Origin: JBBDIM01 sp040880405
Lineage (GTDB): Bacteria; Planctomycetota; Planctomycetia; Pirellulales; Pirellulaceae
Reading direction: 5' to 3'
Length of the DNA: 49,748 bases
NCBI GenBank assembly: GCA_040880405.1
Contig: JBBDIM010000020.1
Span: forward strand, 1 to 49,748
The notes under the pieces were generated by a model that was not told where the DNA came from, made no database searches, and worked only from the letters and a program-made list of their open reading frames with translations. Positions 40,949-49,131 of the stretch are shown piece by piece; position 1 is the first letter of the stretch, and each line of letters opens with the position of its first letter. Position numbers and translations under genes: made by a program.

Positions 40949-41547
40949 GCGCGAAAATTTACGTCGAAGGTGGAGGGACTTCCAGGGAATTACGAATCCA
41001 ATGCCGCCGAAGCTTTTCTCAGCTGATGAGGTCGAGCGGTTTGGGCGGCAGAATGCCCGCGATTGTCGCCTGTGGCAGTCGCGAGGACACCTTCGACGAT
41101 TTCAAAGAGGCCCATCGGATATCGAAGAGTAGGGACTACATCGCGATACTCGTCGACAGCGAAGACCCCGTCGCTGATCCCGAAAAACCATGGCAACATC
41201 TAAAGTCGCGTGACGGCTGGGAGGCTCCCCAGGGTGCCGATGACGATCAGGCCTTGCTGATGACCACCTCCATGGAGACCTGGGTAGCCGCGGACCGAAA
41301 GGCGCTCCGGGAGCACTATGGCCCCGAGCTTCGCGAGAAGGCTTTGCCAGCCCAAAAGGACATGGAATCGCGGAGCCGACAGGAGATTCTCAAGGGCCTC
41401 ACCGACGCAACTCGCCAATGCAAAGCCCCCTACGCCAAGGGAAAGCAGTCGTTTGAGATTCTCGGAAAACTAAACCCGCAGGAGCTCGAAAGCCGCCTTC
41501 CGAGCTTTGCCCGCTGCCGAAGGATACTCACTGCGAAAATGACCTGA
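40945..41547 (+). CDS. DUF4276-like (TOPRIM-type) protein, effector of the second ATPase pair
   Basis: A 200-aa protein starting with GTG at 40945, overlapping the ATPase stop by four bases. SAKIYVEGGGTSRELR places Glu8 as in TOPRIM folds, and YIAILVDSEDPV at about 65-76 holds the acidic group D71/E73/D74 that would bind metal. MTTSMETWVAADRKALREHYG and RSRQEILKGLTDATRQCKAPYAKG are typical of DUF4276. These are usually genetic partners of ATPases of this kind and are suspected nucleases. The arrangement strongly indicates one functional module; direct nuclease activity is an inference. Confidence 0.82.
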   Translation: MSAKIYVEGGGTSRELRIQCRRSFSQLMRSSGLGGRMPAIVACGSREDTFDDFKEAHRISKSRDYIAILVDSEDPVADPEKPWQHLKSRDGWEAPQGADDDQALLMTTSMETWVAADRKALREHYGPELREKALPAQKDMESRSRQEILKGLTDATRQCKAPYAKGKQSFEILGKLNPQELESRLPSFARCRRILTAKMT

Positions 41548-41573
41548 GGCGATGGAGTGTGTAACGCCCCTGC

Positions 41574-41861
41574 TCAAAGTCGCGTGATATCTCGGTCGCC
41601 AGGTATGACGCGAAGAATCTCGACGCGATCATTTCCGTGTCGGTAAAAAATGATATATCGCCCCACGATGCTTGAGCGAACTAGATAACCCAGTTCTGGT
41701 TGTGGCTGGCCAATTTCTGGTGAGGATGCGATTAAGAGGCACTTTTCCTCCAGCTTGTCGATAAGCGTCGCAGCCGCCATGGGCTTGTCCGAGGCAACAT
41801 ATTCGAGAATCTCGATCAAGTCGGTCGAGGCCGCCTCGGTGTAGACTGGCTTCCGAGTCAC
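41574..41861 (-). CDS. parE: RelE/ParE-family toxin
   Basis: A 95-aa toxin of the ParE/RelE fold: YTEAASTDLIEILEYVASDK at the N-terminus, then the helix MAAATLIDKLEEKCLLIASSPEIGQ and the C-terminal strands LVRSSIVGRYIIFYRHGNDRVEILRVIPGDRD. The pattern favours ParE (gyrase-directed) over RelE, but it is not possible to be sure. It begins four bases inside the antitoxin gene (ATGA overlap). It converges on the ATPase/DUF4276 pair, with 26 bp between stops, so two conflict-type modules sit together. Confidence 0.88.
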   Translation of the reverse strand: MTRKPVYTEAASTDLIEILEYVASDKPMAAATLIDKLEEKCLLIASSPEIGQPQPELGYLVRSSIVGRYIIFYRHGNDRVEILRVIPGDRDITRL

Positions 41862-42094
41862 TTGTCCCCTTCCACCGATATCATGCCGCGCAATCGGCCA
41901 AACACGGTTTCGTGGTCAAGCAACTTACCACTGTCCGCTTGGTCGACTCCGACCCGAATTTGGGCGCGAAGAGTCTCCGTGGAGGCGAGCAGGCGGACGC
42001 TTTCGGCTATCACTTCGTCGACGGTCCCGAAACGTCCAGACGCAACCATGCCCTCCACAATCGCCAGTTGATCTGGTTGAAGATGGACTTCCAT
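41858..42094 (-). CDS. parD: ParD-type ribbon-helix-helix antitoxin
   Basis: A 78-aa antitoxin. The first half, MEVHLQPDQLAIVEGMVASGRFGTVDEVIAESVRLL (in parts: MEVHLQPDQLAIVEG, SGRFGTVDEVIAESV), is the ribbon-helix-helix DNA-binding domain, with a G-R-F/Y-x-x-x-x-E-V signature. The second half is acidic and would wrap the toxin. It precedes and overlaps parE. The operator and -10 site upstream (42139-42171) fit self-repression. Confidence 0.88.
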   Translation of the reverse strand: MEVHLQPDQLAIVEGMVASGRFGTVDEVIAESVRLLASTETLRAQIRVGVDQADSGKLLDHETVFGRLRGMISVEGDK

Positions 42095-42138
42095 TTTGCT
42101 CTTCCTTTAGGGTGATTTGATCGTTGGCCGGGTCAGAT

Positions 42139-42171
42139 TAATACCGACCGTATTACTGATCCTAAATTATA
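42139..42171 (-). promoter_or_regulatory. parDE promoter and candidate operator
   Basis: On the minus strand TATAAT occurs at 42166-42171 as a perfect -10 box; the matching -35 is weak. Just downstream lies a palindrome TAATAC-CGACC-GTATTA (42139-42155), with TCAG/CTGA extending it outwards. It would cover the transcription start, 45 bp upstream of the parD ATG, as expected for ParD autorepression. Confidence 0.6.
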
Positions 42172-42237
42172 GCTAACCCGCAATAAATTTAAAATCAACA
42201 CCGAACTGGACAGCGCCGGGTTCCAACGGAAAGCATG

Positions 42238-42395
42238 ACCGCGAAATACACGAAGGACACGAAAACAAGAGGTAATTCAGGGGGACTCGATTTCTCGACC
42301 GCCCTTAATGAATCGTCCGGACAACCGAACGGTTTGAAGTCTCAAGCCGGGTGTTTTCGATGGTTGCTTTTCGTGTTCTTCGTGTATTTCGTGGT
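42238..42395. repeat. 158-bp element with 28-bp terminal inverted repeats (CGAAATACACGAAG type)
   Basis: Arms at 42238-42265 and 42368-42395 pair at 26 of 28 positions; each contains CGAAATACACGAAG and ACACGAAAA. The inside is unrelated to coding sequence. Sequences of this type are widely scattered in planctomycetes and some other bacteria. It sits between parDE and the isomerase gene at 42450. An open frame at 42235-42483 translates the repeat and is not a gene. Confidence 0.8.
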
Positions 42396-42449
42396 AAAAA
42401 AAGTCGTTGAAGCCGGCGTTGTCCAACTATCTCGATCGGCCAACATCAC

Positions 42450-43274
42450 TCACCCCAGCGCACTCTCACACTGCCGCATATAAGCGATACTATCCCCCAC
42501 CAAGGTCTCAATCCCCGGCGTATAATCGAACACCTCCACGCTGATCCAGCCGTCGTACTTGGCTTCCTTCAAGGCGGCGAAGATTGGCACGAAGTCGACG
42601 CTTCCCATGCCGGGGCCTTTTTTGTTGGGGTCGTTGGCGTGGAAGTGGGCGATGTGTTGGGCGGTGTCTCGGATAATGTCTGGGATCGGCTTTTTCTCGC
42701 TCGACATCGCTTTCACGTCCAGATGGATTTGGCAGTTGGGGGAGTTGATCATCCCCATCAATTCCTGCCCCTTCTCGGCCGTCAGCAGGAAGTCCCCTTC
42801 GGCCGGGCCGAGCGGTTCCAGGGCCAACGTGATGCCCAGCTTTTCCAGAGTTGGCATCGCACCTTTGATGCAATCCGCGGCGAACTCCATGGCCTGCTTT
42901 TCCGAAACGCCCGGCAAGAGGTTGCGTTGGGCGGGGCTGCCCAGGACCATTAGATTGCCACCCAGGTCGCTACAGAGTCGGGCCAGTTCCTCAAAGTACT
43001 GTGAGGTCTTTTGGCGGACATCCATGTCGGGCGTGGTCAGATAAAACCCTTCGGTTTTGGCGAGTAGCCAGTGCAGGCCGACGACTTCGAGGCCGGTGTC
43101 TTCGGCCATCTGCCGGATCTCGGCTCGTCGCTCCGGGGGCACGTCGTAGGCCGTTTCCGCCAAGGTGAACGGCGCGATCTCGATGGCGTCGTAGCCGGCG
43201 TTTTTGGCGTGAGCGAAGGCCTTGGCCAAGGGCCAATCCTGGTAGGTCTCGTTACAGATGGCGTATTTAAACAT
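42450..43274 (-). CDS. Sugar phosphate isomerase/epimerase (TIM-barrel)
   Basis: A 274-aa TIM-barrel protein of the xylose isomerase-like superfamily. Motifs are YAICNETYQDWPL at the start, GYDAIEIAPFTLAE, VVGLHWLLAKTEGFYLT, GITLALEPLGPAEGDFL with a metal-ligand Glu, CQIHLDVKAMSSE with Asp, HIAHFHANDPNKKGPGMG with His, and WISVEVFDYTPG with the final Glu. All expected ligands are in place, so it is probably active. The exact sugar is unknown. The iron alcohol dehydrogenase gene lies 105 bp upstream on the same strand, so they may act in one carbohydrate pathway. Confidence 0.88.
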   Translation of the reverse strand: MFKYAICNETYQDWPLAKAFAHAKNAGYDAIEIAPFTLAETAYDVPPERRAEIRQMAEDTGLEVVGLHWLLAKTEGFYLTTPDMDVRQKTSQYFEELARLCSDLGGNLMVLGSPAQRNLLPGVSEKQAMEFAADCIKGAMPTLEKLGITLALEPLGPAEGDFLLTAEKGQELMGMINSPNCQIHLDVKAMSSEKKPIPDIIRDTAQHIAHFHANDPNKKGPGMGSVDFVPIFAALKEAKYDGWISVEVFDYTPGIETLVGDSIAYMRQCESALG

Positions 43275-43378
43275 GGACCGGGCACCTTATTACGCCTCAA
43301 GGACGCATTGGACGGGAAAGAGACTCAAGACAAGTTCCGTGTTTTACGGCACCCAGGAAGTGGAATCAACCACCTGGG

Positions 43379-44584
43379 CTACAGGGCCGCTTTCAAGATT
43401 TCCCGCAAATCGGCCTCGCTCGGGGTGCGGGGATTCATCGTCATCAGACGCGTGATGCCGAATGATTTGGCGGCGAGCTGCGGAATCATCTCTTCAGTCA
43501 CGCCCCACGCGGAAAGCTTCGCGGGGATGCCGATTCGCAGCTTGAGTTGCTCGACCGCCTCAATCGCCCCTTCCGCCGCTTCGTCGGTTGAAGCCGCCAA
43601 CAGGGCAGGGTTCAGCCAATGGCCGATCCGCGCGATTTTGTCTCTGCGAACCGCCAGGTTGTATCGCATCACGTATGGCAACAGCAGGCCATTGCCCGCC
43701 CCGTGGCTACAGTGGACCGCGCCGCCGATCGGGTACTCCAAGGCATGAACCACCGCCACACCTCCGTTGGAAAACGCCAAGCCGCCGAGAGTCGCCGCGA
43801 GCGCCATTTGCTCGCGAGCCTCGCGGTCGGAACCATCCTCCACCGCGCGCGTCAAATAGTTGCCCACCAAACGAATCGCCTGCTCGGCGAAGGTATCGAC
43901 CAGCGGATTGCTCCCCGCGTAGGGTGTGGTCGCGTCGCGGGCGATCTCCAGTTCGGTGTAGTCCCGCGCCAAAAACCCTTCTACGGCATGGGTGAGGGCG
44001 TCGATCCCGCTATCGGCGGTCACCTGCTTGGGGCAACTGACCGTAAGTTCCGGATCGACCAACGCCAGCGTGGGCCGCAGGAAGTTGCTGAGCATGCTGA
44101 CCTTGAGGTTCGCCTCGGTATCGGTCAGCACGGAAGACTGTGAGACCTCGCTCCCGGTTCCGGCGGTGGTCGGCAAGGCGACGAGTGGAGTAACCGGGCC
44201 GGGGACCTGATCCCAGCCGAAGTATTGCCGCGGATCACCACCATAGGTGCTGAGGACCGCGGTCATTTTGGCCAGGTCAATGTTGCTGCCACCACCTAGC
44301 CCCAGGATGGCGTCGGGTCGGAATTCCCGAGCTTGTGCGGCGGCCGCTTCGGCCACCATCAGGCTCGGTTCCGCCTCGCTTTGGTCGAAGATATCGACCG
44401 TCATGCCGGCGTTGTTCAGCAGGCCGGCAATCTCATCAACCATGCCGACGCGGACTAGGTTCGGATCGGAAACCAAGAGCACCTTCCGGCGCCCCGCGAG
44501 CTGGGCCAAATAGCCGAGTCGCTTTCGCGCGCCCCAACCGAAGATTAATTGGCCGGCGGAGTGAAAATTCCAGGTGGGGATCAT
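43379..44584 (-). CDS. Iron-containing alcohol dehydrogenase
   Basis: A 401-aa group III alcohol dehydrogenase. The Rossmann part has RRKVLLVSDPNLVRVG and ILGLGGGSNIDLAKM. The metal-binding part has ADSGIDALTHAVEGFLARDYTE, with Asp and His ligands, and HALEYPIGGAVHCSHGAGNG, with two further His. It uses NAD(P) to interconvert alcohols and aldehydes or ketones. The start at 44584 (MIPTWNFHSAG) is preferred; the 15 residues upstream do not match the family. Confidence 0.92.
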   Translation of the reverse strand: MIPTWNFHSAGQLIFGWGARKRLGYLAQLAGRRKVLLVSDPNLVRVGMVDEIAGLLNNAGMTVDIFDQSEAEPSLMVAEAAAAQAREFRPDAILGLGGGSNIDLAKMTAVLSTYGGDPRQYFGWDQVPGPVTPLVALPTTAGTGSEVSQSSVLTDTEANLKVSMLSNFLRPTLALVDPELTVSCPKQVTADSGIDALTHAVEGFLARDYTELEIARDATTPYAGSNPLVDTFAEQAIRLVGNYLTRAVEDGSDREAREQMALAATLGGLAFSNGGVAVVHALEYPIGGAVHCSHGAGNGLLLPYVMRYNLAVRRDKIARIGHWLNPALLAASTDEAAEGAIEAVEQLKLRIGIPAKLSAWGVTEEMIPQLAAKSFGITRLMTMNPRTPSEADLREILKAAL

Positions 44585-44670
44585 GTGGGCCAATCTACGA
44601 AGCTGGCGGAAGTCGCCCGCGCGGTTCACTGGGAACCGCGCGGGGAATTCGTTGTGGTGTGAAACGCGGG

Positions 44671-44937
44671 TTAGCCGGTTTTCGCCATTTCTCGTTCCAG
44701 CAGCTTGGCGACGAGGGTGGCGTCGTCCGATTTGACGAGGTGGTCGATCTGTTGTTTCGGAATACTCAGCTTTTCCAGGTGGCCGATGATTCGCTTCCAG
44801 ACGGTTTCTCGTTTTTTTCCTTCAGCCAGGTAAAGCTCGGTGATGTTTTCCTGGAGCTTTTGAATCGCGATCGCGTCCTTATTGTCGTAGTAGCTTTTGA
44901 TGATGTTTTGTTGGAACTTCGAATACGATTTGGCCAT
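44671..44937 (-). CDS. Small conserved helical protein
   Basis: An 88-aa protein starting MAKSYSKFQQNIIKSYYDNK. AAGGAAT lies eight bases before the ATG at 44937. It is almost all helix, highly charged, with ELYLAEGKKRETVWKRIIGHLEKL and a final LVAKLLEREMAKTG. I recall similar short planctomycete proteins of this start and size but no function. It lies on the minus strand between the alcohol dehydrogenase and the ferredoxin. Confidence 0.75.
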   Translation of the reverse strand: MAKSYSKFQQNIIKSYYDNKDAIAIQKLQENITELYLAEGKKRETVWKRIIGHLEKLSIPKQQIDHLVKSDDATLVAKLLEREMAKTG

Positions 44938-45468
44938 CGGTGGGGATTCCTTCGTCCGTCGATTTTCGAACTGCCTGAAACGGGTAAACTGAAACTGGCA
45001 AATATTAGCGGTTGGGCAAGGTGCCACAAACAGGTTGTCCGGAACAGATCATACCGCAATCCTGACAAACCGCCGCCATGCTGTAAAGCGAATCGGACGA
45101 GATGGGGGAATTCGGTGAGTCAATTCCGAGATTAATCCTTCTACTCCGGCCACCGGGTTTAGGATCGCGACAAACCGTAAACTCACCGGACTTTTTAGCA
45201 AATTCAGGGGAGTCTTGTCTTAACGAGCGATCCGGGCGCTGGTATCTTTTGGTTGGGTTGGTGCATCTCGCCTGTGGGTGGGACGCACTTTACGAGGCGG
45301 CCCAGGGGGGAACATCCGCGTCCCCTACGATTCGTGGTGGCCGCCCCTTTTCGGTATCCTTACCTCGGTTTGCCGGGTCATGCAGTGTCTCGGTTTTACA
45401 CCGCCCCACCGTTACAGTGCCCCACTGGCGGGCTGTTCGTCGCATTCAACGATTGAAATAATAGCACC
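44938..45468. other. Intergenic region upstream of the ferredoxin gene
   Basis: About 530 bp with no supported gene. Plus-strand frames at 45102-45461 overlap each other in different phases and show no ribosome binding site or family motif. Promoters for the ferredoxin gene (rightward) and the small helical protein (leftward) should lie here; none is clear. Confidence 0.5.
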
Positions 45469-45858
45469 ATGCCGGTTGTTAAGTTCATTAAAGAAAAGAA
45501 GGAAGTCGAGGTCCCCGAGGGGGCGAATCTTCGCGAAGTCGCCCAGGAGGCCGGAATCAACTTGTACTATGGCATTAACGGTTTCGGGGCGGGGATCAAC
45601 CGCGTCCTGAACTGCCATGGACTCGGTGGCTGCGGGACCTGCCGCGTGAACATCACCAAAGGGATGGAAAACACCAACCCGGTGGCCGGGGTGGAGAAAT
45701 TTAAATTCACCGTGCCGGTGCCCGATCCGTTGGCCTGTTTCGCCTACATCGGCAATGAGGACAAGCTCCGCTTGGCCTGCTGCACCAAGGTAATGGGTGA
45801 TATTGAGGTCGAAACCGGCCCCGAGCTGAACTTGTTCGGCGAGAATTTCTTCAGCTAA
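45469..45858 (+). CDS. 2Fe-2S ferredoxin
   Basis: A 129-aa electron carrier of the plant/adrenodoxin-like fold. The cluster ligands are Cys49, Cys55 and Cys58 (CHGLGGCGTC) and a Cys at 104 or 105 (RLACCTKV). The length is 20-30 residues above a typical ferredoxin because of an inserted loop (NITKGMENTNPVAGVEKFKF). VKFIKEKKEVEVPEGANLRE and GINLYYGINGFG are also typical. It is followed 55 bp later by a P-II gene. Its redox partner is not visible. Confidence 0.92.
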   Translation: MPVVKFIKEKKEVEVPEGANLREVAQEAGINLYYGINGFGAGINRVLNCHGLGGCGTCRVNITKGMENTNPVAGVEKFKFTVPVPDPLACFAYIGNEDKLRLACCTKVMGDIEVETGPELNLFGENFFS

Positions 45859-45913
45859 CGTCGCGTTCCCAACATCGCCCCGGCTTGCGGTCACCGTGAG
45901 ATAGGTTGCCAGC

Positions 45914-46309
45914 GTGAAACAGGTTATCGCGATCGTTAAGCCCTATCTAGCGGAGAAAGTCCTCGAGGCACTCAGCCGAGCCCCCCTGGAGGCCCTGAAT
46001 GTCCGCGAAGTGAAAGGCTTCGGAAAGCAGAAAAATTACCTAGACGAGTACAGCGAGAGCGAATACTCCCAAACATTTCTCCCCAAAGTCGAAATCAGCG
46101 TCTGGCTGGACGACGCCCGAGCGGAAGAAACCATCCGCAAAATTGTGGCCGTGGCGCGGACCGGAAGGATGGGAGACGGCAAAATCTTCGTGATCCCCAC
46201 GATGACGGCCGATCAGGCAATCGACATCGCCGCTTCTCGCAGCGAAAGCTCAGCCAAGTCCCCCAAATCAAGCGGAGCCGCCGGCGGGAAAAAATCGGCC
46301 AAGCGGTAA
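45914..46309 (+). CDS. P-II family signal transduction protein (GlnB/GlnK-like)
   Basis: A 131-aa regulator related to GlnB, which senses 2-oxoglutarate and ATP/ADP. KQVIAIVKPYLAEKVLEAL forms the first strand-helix, VREVKGFGKQ leads into the T-loop and FLPKVEISVWLDD follows it. Tyr51, the residue uridylylated in enteric GlnB, is present (SESEYSQTF), though the T-loop sequence differs from the usual. RTGRMGDGKIFVIP is the C-loop side. The last 30 residues are Ser/Lys/Ala-rich and extra. The GTG at 45914 is the start. No amtB or glnA is adjacent, which is unusual. Confidence 0.88.
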   Translation: MKQVIAIVKPYLAEKVLEALSRAPLEALNVREVKGFGKQKNYLDEYSESEYSQTFLPKVEISVWLDDARAEETIRKIVAVARTGRMGDGKIFVIPTMTADQAIDIAASRSESSAKSPKSSGAAGGKKSAKR

Positions 46310-46511
46310 AGACGCTTCGCCTGAGCTTTGATGATCGCGGTCGTGGTGTGCCGGGTCGGGGAACGATCGGCAAGGTGGGGGCAATTGCTCCAAAACTCGG
46401 GGCGTTGACTCGACGAAATTATCCCCCGCTCGCGACGAAATGCGGCGCCCCAAAAAATCGTGGCCTCCTAGGATGCCCATCTTGAGAATCCGAAGTAGGT
46501 TGGCTAGATGC

Positions 46512-48869
46512 TTACTGAAGGTACTTAATCTGGACCTTGTCGATGATTCCGTTGAATTTGAACGGCTTCCGGTCGAAGTATGCCTCCGAAACCGGTGAGT
46601 AGCTATCCATTCCAATGTCGAATGCATCATTCGCGGTGAATGCGAGCACTGCGGTTCGCGGCACGGTTCCCTTGGTGGCCTCCTTGCCATCGATCCGGAT
46701 GACAACCTCGGCGGCTCCGCGCGGCGTGGCGATCCGACTTTCGACCTCGATCTTCACCTTTCCCGTCGGCAGTTTATCGGTGGTCTCCAGGCGAGTCCGT
46801 TCGATCTCGAACAAGTTGTACTCGTAACAGAGTTTGCCTTGATCTACCCACAACGCGACTCCGCCGGAGAACGCCCCCAACGCATACAGGACACCAGAGG
46901 ATTCCGCGTTCAGGTCGACATCGATTGTTACCAGGTTGCTCCGCGATCCCACCTTCGGGCCCGCGAACTCCGGGACACCGACGACATCCTGAGTGAAATT
47001 AAACTCGGTTGCCGGGTTATGCGGGGCCGACTGCGGGCTCCAGACGATCGACCATAGCCCACCCCCAATCGGATAAACGAGATTCGCTTTTGCTTCCTCG
47101 GCGAAGGTACGCTTCAATTTCGCGAGCATTTCGGGGTGCTTCGCCGCCAAGTCGGTGGCCTGCGAGAAGTCCTCGTTTAAATTGTACAGTTCCCACTGAT
47201 CCCGATCGGGAGTCCAGTCTCGAATTCCTGGGGGCAAGCCAGGCACCCATGGTATGCGAGGCCCCCAGGCCGCTGCACACCAGCCATCGGGTGAGTAAAT
47301 CCCCCGGTCCGCCATGCACTCGAAATACTGAGTCTGTTTTGGGCTCGCGGCATCGGCGTTGGCAAAGGTGTACTTCATGCTAACGCCATCTAGCGGTTGC
47401 TGGGTCACGCCATCCACCTCACGCGGTGGTTGAATGCCGATTACGTCAAAGATGGTAGGACCGACATCGTTCACGTGATGAAACTGCGTCCGCACCGCCG
47501 CATCTGCTTTGATGTTCTTCGGCCACGAGATCGCTAAAGGAGTCCGAGTTCCGCCGAAATGGCTCGCGGTCAACTTGGTACCCTGATAGGGAGTCGACCC
47601 GGCCCAGGCCCAACCGGCATGATACATATTGTCTGTTTTGCTACTGCCCAGAACGTCCAATCCCCCCAGCTGTTCGAGTGCGCGGATGTGATCTTTGACC
47701 TCGGTCTGCAGGCCGTTTTGGGCCAACAGTTCGCTGATGGTGCCGAATTGCCCCTCCGAACTCGACCCATTATCGCCCCAGATATAGAAGATAAGGGTGT
47801 TATCACGGAGGCCAAGTCGCTCCAGTTCGTCAATCAAACGTCCTGCTTGCGTATCGGCATGCTCCGTGTAGCCGGCGAAAACTTCCATCAATCGCCGCTG
47901 AAACGGGCGTTCCCCTTCGGGGATGTCGTCCCAGGCGGCCAGCGTGGCAGGTCGCGCCGTTAGTTGGGTGTTGGCAGGAATCCAACCTAACTCCTTTTGT
48001 CGGGCAAAGACTTCCTCGCGCATGACATCCCAACCCTGGTCGAATTTCCCTTGGTACTTATCGGCCCATTCCTTGAATATGTGATGCGGTCCATGCGATG
48101 CGCCCGGAGCCCAATACAGGAAAAACGGCTGATCCGGGACAAGCGCGTTTTGTTGTCTGATCCAATGGATGGCCTCGTCCGCGATGTCCTCGGTGAAGTG
48201 ATAGCCCTCCTTCTCCGGAGTTACGATGCGGGTGGTGTTCCGGACAATTGCCGGCTCCCACTGAGACGACTCGCCCGCCAGAAAGCCGTAAAAGTAATCG
48301 AACCCGACAAGACGACCCGTCGGCCAGCGATCGTACGGACCCTGAGATGTCGTCTGCTCTGCCGGAGTGTTGTGCCATTTGCCAAAGGCAGCCGTGTTGT
48401 AGCCATAATATCCAAGGACTTTCGCGACTGACGTGGTGGTCGCTGGCCAGTGGCCCGAATACCCATCCCAGTCATTGGCCAGCTCGGCGATTTGCCCGAA
48501 ACCGACTCGGTGGTGATTCCGCCCGGTCAGTAAAGCGGCCCTGGTCGGCGAACACATCGCTGCGTTGTGAAAGCGATTGAATGTGACGCCTGACTTGGCG
48601 ATACGCGTCATGGTGGGCGTCTGAATGGGACCACCGAAGGTATCGGGAAGCGCCGGGCCAACATCGTCGAGCATGATGATGAGGACGTTGGGCGCGTCGG
48701 CCGCCAGGTGACGCACGGGGATCGCTGGTTTATAGACCGAGTCCGCAATGGTCGGGCCGGCTTGGCTGCCTGAAGGAGTTGGCGGAAATGGCAGGCTGTC
48801 TTGTGCCGTCACGGGAGCACCCAGCGCCCACAGGGACAAGAGATACACGGCCTGAAAAAGACGAGTCAT
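46512..48869 (-). CDS. Secreted sulfatase (arylsulfatase-type, S1 family)
   Basis: A 785-aa type I sulfatase. The signal peptide is LFQAVYLLSLWALGAPVTAQ. NVLIIMLDDVGPALPDTFGG gives the first metal ligands; CSPTRAALLTGRNHH holds the Cys converted to formylglycine. AAFGKWHN and the later HDVGPTIFD-like segment are also expected for the family. It is longer than typical (500 aa); the final 200 residues form an extra beta-rich domain resembling a lectin/LamG fold (LGAFSGGVALWVDQGKLCYEYN to FNGIIDKVQIKYLQ). The start at 48869 has GGAGTGA nearby; the longer frame to 49043 is not needed. It would remove sulfate from an external polysaccharide or steroid-like ester. Confidence 0.92.
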   Translation of the reverse strand: MTRLFQAVYLLSLWALGAPVTAQDSLPFPPTPSGSQAGPTIADSVYKPAIPVRHLAADAPNVLIIMLDDVGPALPDTFGGPIQTPTMTRIAKSGVTFNRFHNAAMCSPTRAALLTGRNHHRVGFGQIAELANDWDGYSGHWPATTTSVAKVLGYYGYNTAAFGKWHNTPAEQTTSQGPYDRWPTGRLVGFDYFYGFLAGESSQWEPAIVRNTTRIVTPEKEGYHFTEDIADEAIHWIRQQNALVPDQPFFLYWAPGASHGPHHIFKEWADKYQGKFDQGWDVMREEVFARQKELGWIPANTQLTARPATLAAWDDIPEGERPFQRRLMEVFAGYTEHADTQAGRLIDELERLGLRDNTLIFYIWGDNGSSSEGQFGTISELLAQNGLQTEVKDHIRALEQLGGLDVLGSSKTDNMYHAGWAWAGSTPYQGTKLTASHFGGTRTPLAISWPKNIKADAAVRTQFHHVNDVGPTIFDVIGIQPPREVDGVTQQPLDGVSMKYTFANADAASPKQTQYFECMADRGIYSPDGWCAAAWGPRIPWVPGLPPGIRDWTPDRDQWELYNLNEDFSQATDLAAKHPEMLAKLKRTFAEEAKANLVYPIGGGLWSIVWSPQSAPHNPATEFNFTQDVVGVPEFAGPKVGSRSNLVTIDVDLNAESSGVLYALGAFSGGVALWVDQGKLCYEYNLFEIERTRLETTDKLPTGKVKIEVESRIATPRGAAEVVIRIDGKEATKGTVPRTAVLAFTANDAFDIGMDSYSPVSEAYFDRKPFKFNGIIDKVQIKYLQ

Positions 48870-49131
48870 TTGGTTCACTCCGAATGAATTTTGAAATTCG
48901 ATCGGCCCTATGCTGAGGATCGGGTAAGGGGGAAAAGCTTCGAGATTTTCCTCACCTTGGCACGAAATCGCGAGACGTAGGATGCCACCTTGAGAGCGTC
49001 TGAATTCTTCCACATCCGTAAGATTAGTCTGTTCCTTTGGCAAACTCCAACATAAATTACTGCGGGAAATCGGGTTTTGTCAGAGAACGAGTTTCTTCTC
49101 CTTTTTCCGTCTCAACGCTTCCGTGATTTCG

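Noticed and set aside
42235..42483. 82-aa plus-strand ORF beginning MTAKYTKDTK
   Set aside because: It translates the two arms of the 158-bp inverted-repeat element and the DNA between; no ribosome binding site or family motif.
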